A stretch of 64,000 bases of DNA. Origin: Tessaracoccus flavescens (GTDB taxonomy: Bacteria; Actinomycetota; Actinomycetes; Propionibacteriales; Propionibacteriaceae). Shown piece by piece: positions 24,587 to 33,015 of the stretch (the first letter of the stretch is position 1; each line of letters starts with the position of its first letter). A program made the position numbers and the translations under genes. The stretch is from positions 2,976,001 through 3,040,000 of the forward strand of contig NZ_CP019607.1 of assembly GCF_001998865.1 (NCBI RefSeq), given 5' to 3'. The notes under the pieces are model-generated. The model ran no database searches, was not told where the DNA came from, and was given only the letters and a program-made list of their open reading frames with translations.

Positions 24587-26185
24587 GCGCCGCTCGACCC
24601 GAGGACGGCCTTGGCGGTGCGCGCGAGGATCATGAGGTCCTGCATCACGCTTCAGTTGTCCACGTAGTACAGGTCGAGTCGCACCGTGTCGTCCCACGAC
24701 AGGTTCGACCGCCCCGACACCTGCCACAGGCCGGTGAGCCCGGGCCGCACCTGGAGGCGGCGCGCCGCGTCGGGGTCGTACTGGGCCACTTCCCGCGGCA
24801 GGGCGGGTCGGGGGCCGACCAGGCTCATGTCGCCGCGCAGCACGTTCCAGAACTGCGGGATCTCATCGATCGAGAAGCGCCGGATCAACTGGCCGACCCG
24901 CGTGATGCGGGGGTCGCGCGTCATCTTTGAACAGGACGCCTGCGCCCTCGTTGCGTGAGGCAAGCTCCGCGAGCCGCTCCTCGGCGTTCACGCACATCGA
25001 GCGGATCTTGAGGCAGGTGAACTCGTTCCCGAACCGCCCGACCCGCACCTGGCGGAAGAAGACCGGGCCGCGGTCCTCGATCTTCACGGCCAGGGCGGTG
25101 ATCGCCACGATGGGCGCGGCGAGCAGGAGCAGGATCGACGAGCCGACGATGTCGAACAGGCGCTTGACCCAGCGGCCGGCCTGTTGGGCCTGGGGGCGCT
25201 CCACGAACACGAGGGGAAGGCCCGCCACGGGCCGCGGGGTGATCCGCTCGGCGCTGATGTCGGTCAGCGCGGGCACGACGATCATCTCGATGCTGTGCTG
25301 CTCGAGTTCCCACGCCATCCGGCGGAAGTCCGCGCTGCTGGGGAAGGCGCCCTCGGTGAAGACCACGGCGTAGAGGTCCAGGTCCTGGACGAGGTCGGCG
25401 GTGTCGCGCACCCGGCCGAGGACCGGGATGCCCCGGGGTGTCTCCACGATGTCCTCAGGGGTGAGGGCACCGATGACCGAGTACCCGAGCCACCGCTCCC
25501 TCCGCAGGACGGCTGCGATGTCGTCGACGTGGCGCGTGGAGCCGGCCAGGATCACCTGGCTCGGCATGATGCCCCGGGCGCGCAACCGGTTCAGCACCTG
25601 ACGCCGGATGAAACGCCCGACCAGCAACGCCGGGAGGCCGAAGCTGAAGACCAGGACGAAGTAGGTCCGCGACAACTCGATGTCGGCGAGGTAGCAGGTG
25701 ATGCTCAGCGCGCCGGCTGTCAATGCGGTGGCAGCGCTCACCCGCTGGTACTGGCTGGCCCCTGTCTGGAGGTGTGCCAAGGAGTAGCTCCCGCACGCGG
25801 CGAGGAGGATGATCCAGAGCGCGATGACGGCGCTCCACGCCTGTGGCTCGAGGGTGCTCGGATCGAGCGGGGGTACAGCATCGAGCAGGTGGAACGTCAG
25901 GAACAGGGCGAGGATCAGGATCAGGTCGATCACTGCGACGAGCAGCTGACGGAGCAGGTGTGTGTGCCAGAGCCGCTGGGCCCCGACGCGCATCCGACCC
26001 CGGACGGCGGTGGTGGGCGACAAGGGGAGCATCGATTGGGGTCCTTCGTGCCGAGCAGGGTCGTTGAACCCCACTGCGACGGTTGGTGCGTTCGAGTTGA
26101 ACTCCGGGGGCTGCGAGTGTGAAGTTCCCGAGGTCTGGGCAGGACTATAACGCTGTTCGCCCACTGTGAAATGGCCCTCCGTCAC
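24580..26185 (-). pseudogene. Polyprenyl-phosphate sugar transferase (undecaprenyl-phosphate glucose phosphotransferase type), broken
   Basis: The N-terminal half has four or five membrane helices and a CoA-binding-like domain (about residues 100-330). The catalytic bacterial sugar transferase domain follows (VKRLFDIVGSSILLLL, KIEDRGPVFFRQVRVG). An extra A in TTCAAAGATG (24926-24928) shifts the frame; in the next frame [20 protein letters not shown] and [20 protein letters not shown] continue normally. TGA at 24655-24657 then replaces the expected Trp in YVDN(W)SVMQDLM, after which the natural end SSGAY follows. Two lesions make it non-functional unless they are errors. The intact gene would start exopolysaccharide synthesis. 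Confidence 0.82.
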
Positions 26186-26355
26186 CCTGACCGGTTCGGC
26201 GGAGTGCTCTCGGTCGAGGGCTCACCTGCGTCGAGGAGCCAGGTCGTTGTGAAGTACTTGCCGTGGGCCTGGATCTCCGGATCGGTGTTGTTGGCCTCGG
26301 TGAAGGCCTCGGCCCACTCGGCCGGGGCGCGAGTGGCAGTGGGCGCCGTCGTCAT
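26182..26355 (-). pseudogene. N-terminal fragment of an unrecognised protein
   Basis: An ATG at 26355 gives 57 residues beginning TTAPTATRAPAEWAEAF, followed by a helix and GKYFTTTWLLDAGE, and then a Ser/Pro tail up to a stop that overlaps the start of the sugar transferase. The sudden change to low-information sequence suggests truncation. A small intact gene is possible. The bases 26356-26470 upstream hold no gene. Confidence 0.35.
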
Positions 26356-26470
26356 GGGGACTGTTCCTCTCTCTGAGTGCTGTGAGCCAGTGGTGAGCTC
26401 CTGCATCGCCGACCGGTGTGGTGGGCGTCACCAGAGAAACCCTGGTGGGGAACGTGTGTCCAATGCCTAG

Positions 26471-28360
26471 GACGGTGCTGAATAACCCGCGCGTCGCGGG
26501 GTGCTGATCGGGGTGGGCTTGCGATCCTTGTTTCATGCAGGGTGAGGCTGATCGGCAGCGGGAGCTGTTGGACGTGGAGGCGTTGGCGGGACATCTGTTG
26601 GTGCCGGGGAGCGTGTTCGCGTTCCTGGCCGAGCACCGGTTGCGGTTGTTCCCGCCGGAGCTGTTCGCCGACCTGTTTCCCTCGGGGCGGGGTCGGCCCT
26701 CGATCCCGCCAGAGGTCATCGCCTCGGTGCTGGTGCTGCAGTCCTTGTACGGGCACTCTGACAGGGAAGCGGTCGAGGCGCTCACGTTCGACCTGCGCTG
26801 GAAGGCCGCGTGCGGGTACGCGGTCGACGGGGCCGGGTTCCACCCTTCGACGTTGACGTACTGGCGTAAGCGGCTGGCCGCCAGCGAACGTCCGGACCGG
26901 ATCTTCGAGGCGGTCCGCGAGGTCGTCATGGCTACCGGTGTCCTGTCGGGCAAGACGCGGCGGGCGTTGGACTCCACGGTGCTCGACGACGCGGTCGCCC
27001 GGCAGGACACGGTCACCCAGCTGATCGCCTCGATCCGCCGGGTCGGCCGCGACGTGCCGGGCGCGCACGCACTGGTGGTCCAGGAGTGCACCCGGTTGGC
27101 CGAGGTCACCGGCGGTGACTACACGGTCGCTGGCAAGCCGCGGATCGCCTGGGAGGACGAGGCCGCCCGGACCGAGCTGGTGAGCGCACTGGTGGGCGAC
27201 GCCCTGGCCCTGCTGGCCGCTCTGGACGCCGCCCACCACGACGAGCACGGCGACCCGGACGGCCTGGCGCTGCTGTCCGAGGCGGGTGGGAAACCGGCCG
27301 AGGCCCTCGCGCTGCTGGCGTTGGTCGCCGGGCAGGACGTCGAGCCGGCGGAGGGTTCCGACGGCACCGACGGGCGGTGGCGCATCGCCCGCAAGACCGC
27401 GCCGGACCGGATGATCTCCACCGTCGACCCCGATGCCCGGCACGCGCACAAGACCCGCGAACGGCGTCAGGACGGGTTCAAGGCCCATGTCGTCGTCGAG
27501 CCGGACACCGGGCTGATGACGATGGTGAAGCTGACGAAGACCAACGGGGCCGAGCACTCCGACGCCGCGGTGGGTGCCGACCTGGTCACCACCGACTCCA
27601 CCCTCACCGCCACCCCTGACGCGCCGGTGCAGGTGCTCGGCGACTCCGCCTACGCCTCCGGTGACATGCTGGCCACGCTCGATGCCCGCAAGTGGGAACC
27701 GGTCCTCAAACCCTGGCCGCTGCGGCCGGCTGTCGAGGGCGGGTTCACCCTGGACGACTTCATCCACGACCCGGTCGCCGGGACGTTGACCTGCCCGGCC
27801 GGGCTCACCCGGGGCGTCAGTGCCAAGGGCAAGGTGACCTTCGGCGCCGCGTGCGCCGGCTGTCCGCTGCGGCAGCGGTGCACCACCGCCGAACGTGGCC
27901 GCAAGGTCACCCTGGGTGAGCACCACCAGCTCCAACGACAGCACCGCGAACGAGCCACCGACCCGGACTTCCAGGCCGTCTACCGACGGCACCGGCCGAT
28001 GGTCGAACGCTCCATCGCCTGGCTCACGCGCGGAGCACGCCGCGTGCCCTACCGGGGCGTGGCCAAGAACGACGCCTGGCTGCACCACCGCGCCGCCGGT
28101 CTCAACCTGCGACGCCTCCTCAACCTCGGGCTCACCGTCCAGGACGGGACCTGGGCCATCGCCTGAGGGTGGGACCGGGGGCCGCTGGGCCCTTGCCACG
28201 CCGCCCCGATCGAGCGCAGGATGGCCTCAGGCGGGCGGAACGACCCCGACTGTCGCACCCCAGGGTGCTGACCTCACTGCCGCAAAGACGGCCTTGGCGG
28301 CGCTCCGCCCGCCCCCCTCACGCCATACCCGCCTCAGATCACACCTTGTTCAGCGCCCTC
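26471..28360 (+). mobile_element. IS1182-family insertion sequence with CTAG target duplication
   Basis: The element of 1890 bp has ends GACGGTGCTGAATAA (26471-26485) and the complement of GAGGGCGCTGAACAA (28346-28360), which match at 12 of 15 bases. CTAG flanks both sides (26467-26470 and 28361-28364), a 4-bp target duplication. One transposase gene occupies it. The 180 bases after the gene hold no other gene. Confidence 0.85.
26535..28166 (+). CDS. IS1182-family transposase
   Basis: The 543-residue DDE transposase is intact. It has the N-terminal domain LFPPELFADLFPSGRGRPSIPPEV (quoted in part), ALDSTVLDDAVARQDTV with the first catalytic Asp, the HKTRERRQDGFKAHVV region and VLGDSAYASGDML with the second Asp. 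The Cys cluster CAGCPLRQRCTT follows, then YRRHRPMVERSIAWLTR with the Glu. All hallmarks of IS1182 (IS1182/IS4-like) are present without frameshift. Confidence 0.93.
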   Translation: MQGEADRQRELLDVEALAGHLLVPGSVFAFLAEHRLRLFPPELFADLFPSGRGRPSIPPEVIASVLVLQSLYGHSDREAVEALTFDLRWKAACGYAVDGAGFHPSTLTYWRKRLAASERPDRIFEAVREVVMATGVLSGKTRRALDSTVLDDAVARQDTVTQLIASIRRVGRDVPGAHALVVQECTRLAEVTGGDYTVAGKPRIAWEDEAARTELVSALVGDALALLAALDAAHHDEHGDPDGLALLSEAGGKPAEALALLALVAGQDVEPAEGSDGTDGRWRIARKTAPDRMISTVDPDARHAHKTRERRQDGFKAHVVVEPDTGLMTMVKLTKTNGAEHSDAAVGADLVTTDSTLTATPDAPVQVLGDSAYASGDMLATLDARKWEPVLKPWPLRPAVEGGFTLDDFIHDPVAGTLTCPAGLTRGVSAKGKVTFGAACAGCPLRQRCTTAERGRKVTLGEHHQLQRQHRERATDPDFQAVYRRHRPMVERSIAWLTRGARRVPYRGVAKNDAWLHHRAAGLNLRRLLNLGLTVQDGTWAIA

Positions 28361-28622
28361 CTAGGGCCGGACGCTTGCCGATGTTACGAATCGAGAGGTC
28401 GAACAGCCGTCTACTCGCAGCAGAGGGTTCAGCAGTGACGAGGACGTAAGGACGGTTGGCCTCGGCCTGCGCCTTGCGCGCGTCCTTCACAGCATCGCGG
28501 CTCGCCCTCCACTGGCCCCAGGCGATTCCCGCTGCCACCCAGGCGGTGAGGAGAAGCAGGGCGGTGAGGACGGTGTAGAGGGCTGTCCAGGCGGTGCCTG
28601 ACAGGCCCCAGAACGTGTCCAT
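28361..28622 (-). pseudogene. Membrane-anchored protein cut by the IS1182 insertion
   Basis: From the ATG at 28622 the product has a periplasmic start, a transmembrane helix (about residues 13-33), a basic helical segment (WRASRDAVKDARKAQAEANR) and PYVLVTAEPSAASRRLFDLS, then RNIGKRPA at the IS border. Intact relatives continue with a beta domain after such an RNIGxxPA motif. Here the frame ends a few codons inside the IS. No continuation was found on the far side of the IS, so the 3' half is lost. Confidence 0.6.
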
Positions 28623-28630
28623 GTCGCTCC

Positions 28631-28906
28631 TCAGTCCGGAAAGTTCGGTTCGTCACCCCACGTGGCGGAGCCAACGCGGTTCGCTGTGGCGATTCCTGCC
28701 CTGTTGCCTGACGTGGTGGCACTGCCCATCGAGGCGCTGTCGGTGCTTCTGTAGACCACCCGATCACCGTCGATGGTTCCCGCATAGCGGCCCCTTGGGT
28801 CATAGACCTTGCCGTTCGAGATGGCGCCGAGGTAGGTGCCCGAGCGCGAGTACAGAGAGTCACCGCTGACCTGAAGCGGGCGTCCATTCTTGGTATAAAG
28901 GTTCAT
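28631..28906 (-). CDS. 4-fold beta-flower-like small protein
   Basis: The ATG at 28906 with GGAGG just before it gives 91 residues with short beta repeats: MNLYTKNGRPLQVSGDSLYS, then RSGTYLGAISNGKVYDPRGR and YAGTIDGDRVVY. This repeating G-x-Y/V pattern resembles the 4-fold beta flower domain. A Ser/Ala/Thr/Gly tail follows. The start overlaps the upstream gene stop (ATGA at 28903-28906). Function is unknown in the family. Confidence 0.55.
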   Translation of the reverse strand: MNLYTKNGRPLQVSGDSLYSRSGTYLGAISNGKVYDPRGRYAGTIDGDRVVYRSTDSASMGSATTSGNRAGIATANRVGSATWGDEPNFPD

Positions 28907-29148
28907 GCCTCCAGTCTGCACCCCGGCTCGGACAACCTTGCGAGGGCAGCCGTGTCACAAACCCCTCGGGGAGCCGCTCCACCGTCCGCGAAGCCGGGGA
29001 ACGTCCGGATGTCCCGCTTGGGCTCGGGAAGGCCGTCACGTCGGCGCTGAGCCTCGGCACGGCGGTCTTCTCGGTCCTCGGCCTCGAAGACCTCAGCCAG
29101 CGCCTCCAGGTCGGCCTGGAGGGTGTCCTTGGGGTTGTGCTGGGTCAT
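28903..29148 (-). CDS. Small charged hypothetical protein (81 aa)
   Basis: AGGAGG stands eight bases before the ATG at 29148. The product begins with an acidic amphipathic helix (LQADLEALAEVFEAEDREDR), continues with an Arg-rich stretch and has a loose C-terminal part with two Cys. It overlaps the beta-flower gene. It was not recognised; the size and charge would suit a small regulator. The 89 bases to the ImmA gene could hold a separate promoter. Confidence 0.45.
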   Translation of the reverse strand: MTQHNPKDTLQADLEALAEVFEAEDREDRRAEAQRRRDGLPEPKRDIRTFPGFADGGAAPRGVCDTAALARLSEPGCRLEA

Positions 29149-29237
29149 GACGGTCCCTCCTGAGGTGGACTTGGACGACTGGGTGCTACTGAGCGTAGAC
29201 GCACAGGTGTTCGAGAGCCTGGGCCTCCCCTTCTGGC

Positions 29238-30275
29238 TTAGTCGCACTCTTCGTGCACCGTCATCCCCTTGGACGCCTCAGTCGTGGGAAGTACCAAGAA
29301 GCATCTGCGGCAATAGACCGCCTTGCTGGCAGTGCACTGACAGCCTCGACAATCGCTACACTTCCAGTCTCCACAGGTCGTGCACTGGCCGCTGGAAGCG
29401 CTGGCCGCGAACTCGGCACCGCATGCTTCACACACCTCGTGCCAGCCAGTGGAGGCGCTACCGCGCAGAGAGGGGCGCGTTGATGTTGCGACGGCAATGA
29501 CCAATCCGTCGTGCAGCAGAACGTCCAAACAGACATCCGTGTCCGCCCAACCTTTGGAGTACCGGATGCCTTCGCCGCCCATCAAGCGGTACTTCCCAGA
29601 CTCACGCGCCCGCTCGATAGCGGAAATGAGGGCGGGTTGAGCCACCCGCCTACCGGGGTTGTAGGGGGTGCCGTTGGAGTCTGCGTACCAGATTTTGCCG
29701 TCCTCGGATGCGAGGATCACGAGCCTTTGGCCCGGCTGGTTGAGAGCGCGGATGCAGCAAGTGGTGGCCGATGCCTGGGTGCCTTGGATGAGCGCTTGGA
29801 TGCCTTCCGGGCTCACTCCTTCACCAAGATGAAGCGCCACCGCATCCTCAGGCACCAAGATGCTTGCGGCGAAGTCATTGACGATCTTCTCTTCAATCAG
29901 CCGCGCCTTGTCACCGAGTTCCGGGAGAACCTGGAACTGCCACGCCTCGTCGTTCCAGAAGATGTGATGACCGACCTCATGAAGGGCGGTGAAAAGGTTG
30001 CGCTTGTAGTTGCGGGACTCCCGGATGGTGATTCGTGCCGGTTCGACATCGCCGTCGTACACACCGCCTAGTTCGCAACTTCCTCTGGGCGGTGTGCTGG
30101 CCCACTCCACAACAACGTCAGGGATCAAGGCCAATGCCTGAATGGCGTCGGCGCTCGCTATTTCAGCAGCATCGGGATACAGACGCGCGAACTCTTCACG
30201 GAGGTGGCGACTGGCCAGAGCCACCAGTCCTTGCCCAGTCCACTCCGCGACGCTGCGTCCCACCGGGAGTGTCAT
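29238..30275 (-). CDS. ImmA/IrrE-family metallopeptidase with C-terminal zinc ribbons
   Basis: The start at 30275 overlaps the upstream HTH gene by four bases. The 345-residue protein has an ImmA/IrrE (DUF955) domain with the zinc site ALHEVGHHIF (HExxH, about residue 98) and a downstream acidic helix EEKIVNDFAASILVPEDAV. A middle domain follows, then a Cys-rich end (CEACGAEF, CTTCGDWKCSDCRGCQC, YCRRC) that should bind two or three zinc ions. Known relatives cleave HTH repressors to trigger phage or ICE induction and stress responses. The adjoining HTH protein is the natural substrate candidate. Confidence 0.82.
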   Translation of the reverse strand: MTLPVGRSVAEWTGQGLVALASRHLREEFARLYPDAAEIASADAIQALALIPDVVVEWASTPPRGSCELGGVYDGDVEPARITIRESRNYKRNLFTALHEVGHHIFWNDEAWQFQVLPELGDKARLIEEKIVNDFAASILVPEDAVALHLGEGVSPEGIQALIQGTQASATTCCIRALNQPGQRLVILASEDGKIWYADSNGTPYNPGRRVAQPALISAIERARESGKYRLMGGEGIRYSKGWADTDVCLDVLLHDGLVIAVATSTRPSLRGSASTGWHEVCEACGAEFAASASSGQCTTCGDWKCSDCRGCQCTASKAVYCRRCFLVLPTTEASKGMTVHEECD

Positions 30276-31153
30276 ATCCCTCCCATGAGTTCTTCGAGTG
30301 CGTAGTCCACCCTCGCGCGAGCGGCCTCCATCGGTGCTGTATGGGCAACTTGACGGGCTGCACGGGAACACGCCTGCTCCCACACCATGGTCCGGGCGCG
30401 GCGCTCCGGGACGCTACGCTCGGCGGACAACAGTCGCACTCTTGACTTGTATTCGGGCAGGCTGAGGACGACGGCATCTGCACCGTCAACCGGCTCCAGA
30501 ATGTCTTCGGCAACGGTCCCTGCGGGGAACAACGACAGGATCGTCGCAATCTCCTCCGGCGTAGGGACCTTGACTCCTCGGGCTAGTGCGGAGGCGCGCC
30601 CCGGTTTCACGCCGAGCGCTTGCGCCAACTGCGCGATTTCCACCCCGGCATCGGAGAGCGCGTCCTGTGACAGCGCTGCTTCGCCAATCGTGTTGTCGGG
30701 CCAAGCCCAGTCCCCCAGTGCCCATGCCTGTGAGCAGACGACCTCAAAAGCGGCTACCGCCTCAGGGGTATCGACAGCGGGGCAGGTGGACACGCTGTCC
30801 ACCGGCTCGTCCTCGGCGACGGCCCAGCGGATCGTGCGGATCGTCCTGTCATCGAGTACGTGGGCCAACCTGCGATCCAATGCGGCCAAGGTCAAACCGA
30901 ACTCCGCATCCGGCCACGCAACGAAGTCGCCCATGTCAGGCACCGTGATGAGGAAAGAGGGGGCGGCGGCGGCGCTGGTGGGCTGAGTCACCGGCCATGC
31001 CAGCACATGAAGGTCGTGCACCGCGCTAATCATCACCACACCGCGATCCTGCGCGTCAGCGCTGACGACCCAAAGGTCGCCAACGGCTGGCTGCCCCACC
31101 TCCCCCTCAGTTTGCAGCGTCAGGGGTGCACCGAGCGCATCTCGTAGCATCAC
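30272..31153 (-). CDS. HTH-domain protein partnered with the ImmA-like peptidase
   Basis: The 293-residue protein has an N-terminal beta-rich domain (VGDLWVVSADAQDRGVVMIS and following, about 1-110), an acidic middle, a XRE-like helix-turn-helix (VEIAQLAQALGVKPGRASAL, about 190-215) and a helical C-terminus. The GTG start overlaps the upstream stop. The arrangement of HTH protein plus ImmA/IrrE peptidase is a classic repressor-antirepressor pair. The large N-terminal domain, resembling small beta-barrels such as MazF-like folds, is unusual for such repressors. Confidence 0.6.
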   Translation of the reverse strand: MMLRDALGAPLTLQTEGEVGQPAVGDLWVVSADAQDRGVVMISAVHDLHVLAWPVTQPTSAAAAPSFLITVPDMGDFVAWPDAEFGLTLAALDRRLAHVLDDRTIRTIRWAVAEDEPVDSVSTCPAVDTPEAVAAFEVVCSQAWALGDWAWPDNTIGEAALSQDALSDAGVEIAQLAQALGVKPGRASALARGVKVPTPEEIATILSLFPAGTVAEDILEPVDGADAVVLSLPEYKSRVRLLSAERSVPERRARTMVWEQACSRAARQVAHTAPMEAARARVDYALEELMGGI

Positions 31154-31527
31154 AGATTCGTCCGTCCTAGCATCTTGGACATCTGCCAGAACTCCGCCAA
31201 CTTGGTCGACTCTGGCTCGGGCAGCCTTCCAAGATACTCGACCCGATCAGGGTCTGCCAACCAGGAGCGGGCCAGAGGCCGTTGGTTGACGTCTGTCCAC
31301 CAAGCAGCCTTAGTGAGCCCCATCTGCTTGTTCTCCGCAGACTCCAGTTTCCTCGCATGTTTCTCAGGATGTGTCGTCCGCGTGAGCGTGAGCACAGACC
31401 TGCGGGTGAGTTCGACAACGCCACAGATTCTCTTGTTGTCCCCATGCACATCGCCGGACACAGATGTGTCCGGGCTGGTGCGATAAACATCGCCTTTAAC
31501 GGGGTCGGTGTTCGTCTTCGGGGGCAT
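31150..31527 (-). CDS. Putative PemK/MazF-like protein, first gene of the ImmA operon
   Basis: The ATG at 31527 gives 125 residues. The N-terminal part (VKGDVYRTSPDTSVSGDVHG, then VVELTRRSVLTLTRTT) recalls the start and central strands of PemK/MazF toxins; the C-terminal part (KAAWWTDVNQRPLARSWL, LAEFWQMSKMLG) is helical. An upstream in-frame start at 31557 is less supported. The toxin assignment is tentative. As the first gene of a coupled operon with an HTH protein and a peptidase it could be an effector. Confidence 0.4.
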   Translation of the reverse strand: MPPKTNTDPVKGDVYRTSPDTSVSGDVHGDNKRICGVVELTRRSVLTLTRTTHPEKHARKLESAENKQMGLTKAAWWTDVNQRPLARSWLADPDRVEYLGRLPEPESTKLAEFWQMSKMLGRTNL

Positions 31528-31582
31528 GGTCCTCATTACATCAGTGAGAAGTGACAATCCTGGTTGAGTCCGCGTCTGCGCC

Positions 31583-31826
31583 TCAATAGTTCTCGCGGAT
31601 GTAGGCGTAGGCTCGGCCGAACAGGTCGCCCGTGAGGGGCAGACGGTACTTCTTCAGCACCTGCCGCAGTTCCTTGCGAACTGTGCGGTCGCCGCCTTGA
31701 TCCTGGGTCCAGCCGGAGTAAGAGACCTGCTTGACGATGGTGTCGATGTCGCGCACCACGTCATCCACGATGACCGGGGTGTCTGCGGGCTTGTACTCGT
31801 CGTTCTTCGCCCCCAACGTGTTGTGT
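31583..31826 (-). pseudogene. Type I restriction endonuclease R subunit (hsdR), C-terminal remnant
   Basis: About 80 residues, LGAKNDEYKPADTPVIVDD, then DIDTIVKQVSYSGWTQDQ, KELRQVLKKYRLPLTG and the end FGRAYAYIRENY, match the C-terminus of HsdR proteins (about 1000 residues). The rest, and hsdM and hsdS, are not in the window. The homology ends near 31826, where a gene fragment of the opposite strand begins. Confidence 0.7.
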
Positions 31827-31829
31827 GCC

Positions 31830-32153
31830 GCCACGGACGGCAAGGAGTTCCACTACGGCACCGCCCATTATTCGGGCGATCCCGAGGTGGTCGACCCCAC
31901 CGTCCTGGTGGTCCTTGATCGACTCGATCCCCTAGCGCTCGCGTTCTTCGTAGACGCGGTGAACACCCGCCTGATCATCAACATGCCCACGGAGTTCTTC
32001 GAGCGCTGGACGGGATCGGCTGACCCCTACCTGCCCGACCCCGAGGACCCAGCCTGGACCGATCCCGACCACGAGCCGCCTGCGACGCCGGCGGGCCCTG
32101 AGGGTCGCGCCGTCACCACTTCGCCAGCCACGCTGGAGTCGATCATCTCGTAG
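31830..32153 (+). pseudogene. C-terminal fragment of an unrecognised protein
   Basis: About 107 codons encode DGKEFHYGTAHYSGDPEVV, a hydrophobic segment (VVLDRLDPLALAFFVDAVN), NMPTEFFERWTG and an acidic Pro-rich tail. The frame is open upstream only because it reads antisense through the hsdR remnant, so no real start exists. It is joined head to head with hsdR at a deletion scar. The family was not recognised. Confidence 0.45.
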
Positions 32154-32167
32154 CACCTCGCTCTACG

Positions 32168-32205
32168 AGCCCCTGCCCGGAAACAGGTCCGGACGGGGGC
32201 TTTTC
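32168..32205 (+). terminator. Rho-independent terminator
   Basis: An AGCCCC arm with an inner CCGGA stem pairs with TCCGG and GGGGCT (end 32201) and is followed by TTTT. It lies 14 bases after the stop of the plus-strand fragment. Confidence 0.75.
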
Positions 32206-32291
32206 GCTGTCGCGGCGCTGCCGAGCGCCGGTTCGCCACGCTTTACGTGCTCGATGTGGCACCCAAGGGCGTGACTAGGGCCCTCCAATGC

Positions 32292-32329
32292 AGAACTCCC
32301 GGCCCTGGTGACCCGGGACCGGGAGTTCT
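32292..32329. terminator. Hairpin downstream of tRNA-Leu
   Basis: Perfect 11-bp arms AGAACTCCCGG (32292-32302) and CCGGGAGTTCT (32319-32329) lie 34 bases beyond the 3' end of tRNA-Leu. It is probably the tRNA terminator. The rest of 32206-32362 shows no gene. Confidence 0.6.
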
Positions 32330-32362
32330 ACTGAACATAATCGGCTTACTACTGAATAGCCG

Positions 32363-32450
32363 TGGTGTCCGAGAGAGGACTTGAACCTCCATGCCCTATG
32401 CGGGCACTAGCACCTCAAGCTAGCGCGTCTACCTATTCCGCCACCCGGAC
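32363..32450 (-). tRNA. tRNA-Leu (anticodon GAG)
   Basis: Read on the minus strand, the acceptor stem GTCCGGG pairs with CTCGGAC (one G-T wobble) and an A discriminator and encoded CCA follow. The anticodon arm is CTAGC-TTGAGGT-GCTAG, giving anticodon GAG. A long variable arm (TGCCCGCATAGGGCA) and the T-loop GGTTCAAGTCC mark a class II leucine tRNA. It borders the accessory segment on its left, and tRNA genes are frequent integration sites, but no integrase gene is present. Confidence 0.95.
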
Positions 32451-32626
32451 GAGTGGGCTCCCTTGCGGGGGCTGCGACACGCAACTTTAGCAGGCACATG
32501 GGTGGGTAGCGCAAATCGGCGGTTCCGGTAGTGGAGCCCGGTGGACCCGCACCTGGATGCGCCCATTTCCTCATCGCTGCGGCAAGGGGCGACATAGGCT
32601 GGTGGCAACCCCACCAAGGAGACCCC

Positions 32627-33013
32627 ATGAGCATCCGCGGCACGTTCGAGATCGAGATCACCCCGGGAGACGCGCTGCTTTCCGGCACAGGGCGCTTCGA
32701 CTTCACCAAGGTGTGGGAGGGCGACATCTTGGGCGCGAGCAAGGGGGTCATGATCTCGGCGGGGGACCCCGCCTCGGGCACCGCAGGCTACGTCTGCATG
32801 GAGGCGTTCGAGGGCGAGATCGGCGGGAAGAAGGGGACGCTGGCCTTCCAGCAGCTCGGCACCATGGACCACGGCAACCAGGGCCTTCGCTACATCGTGG
32901 TGCCCGGCTCCGGAACGGGAGACCTCGAGGGCACGATCGGCGTGCTCAACCTGACTGTCGACGAGGACGCGGGGACCCACAGCGTCGTGCTGGAGCTCTC
33001 CTCGAACCGGTGA
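32627..33013 (+). CDS. DUF3224-family protein
   Basis: AAGGAG stands before the ATG at 32627. The 128-residue beta-rich protein has the family pattern: GTFEIEITPGD, SGTGRFDFTKVWEGDILGAS, then YVCMEAFEGEIGGKKGTLAF and GTGDLEGTIGVLNL. DUF3224 proteins are small calycin-like barrels of unknown ligand. The upstream TAGGCT at 32594-32599 is a probable -10 box with a leader. It is a stand-alone gene. Confidence 0.82.
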   Translation: MSIRGTFEIEITPGDALLSGTGRFDFTKVWEGDILGASKGVMISAGDPASGTAGYVCMEAFEGEIGGKKGTLAFQQLGTMDHGNQGLRYIVVPGSGTGDLEGTIGVLNLTVDEDAGTHSVVLELSSNR

Positions 33014-33015
33014 CC

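Noticed and set aside
26352..28199. 615-codon minus-strand frame opposite the IS1182 transposase
   Set aside because: Antisense shadow; the transposase frame carries all catalytic motifs.
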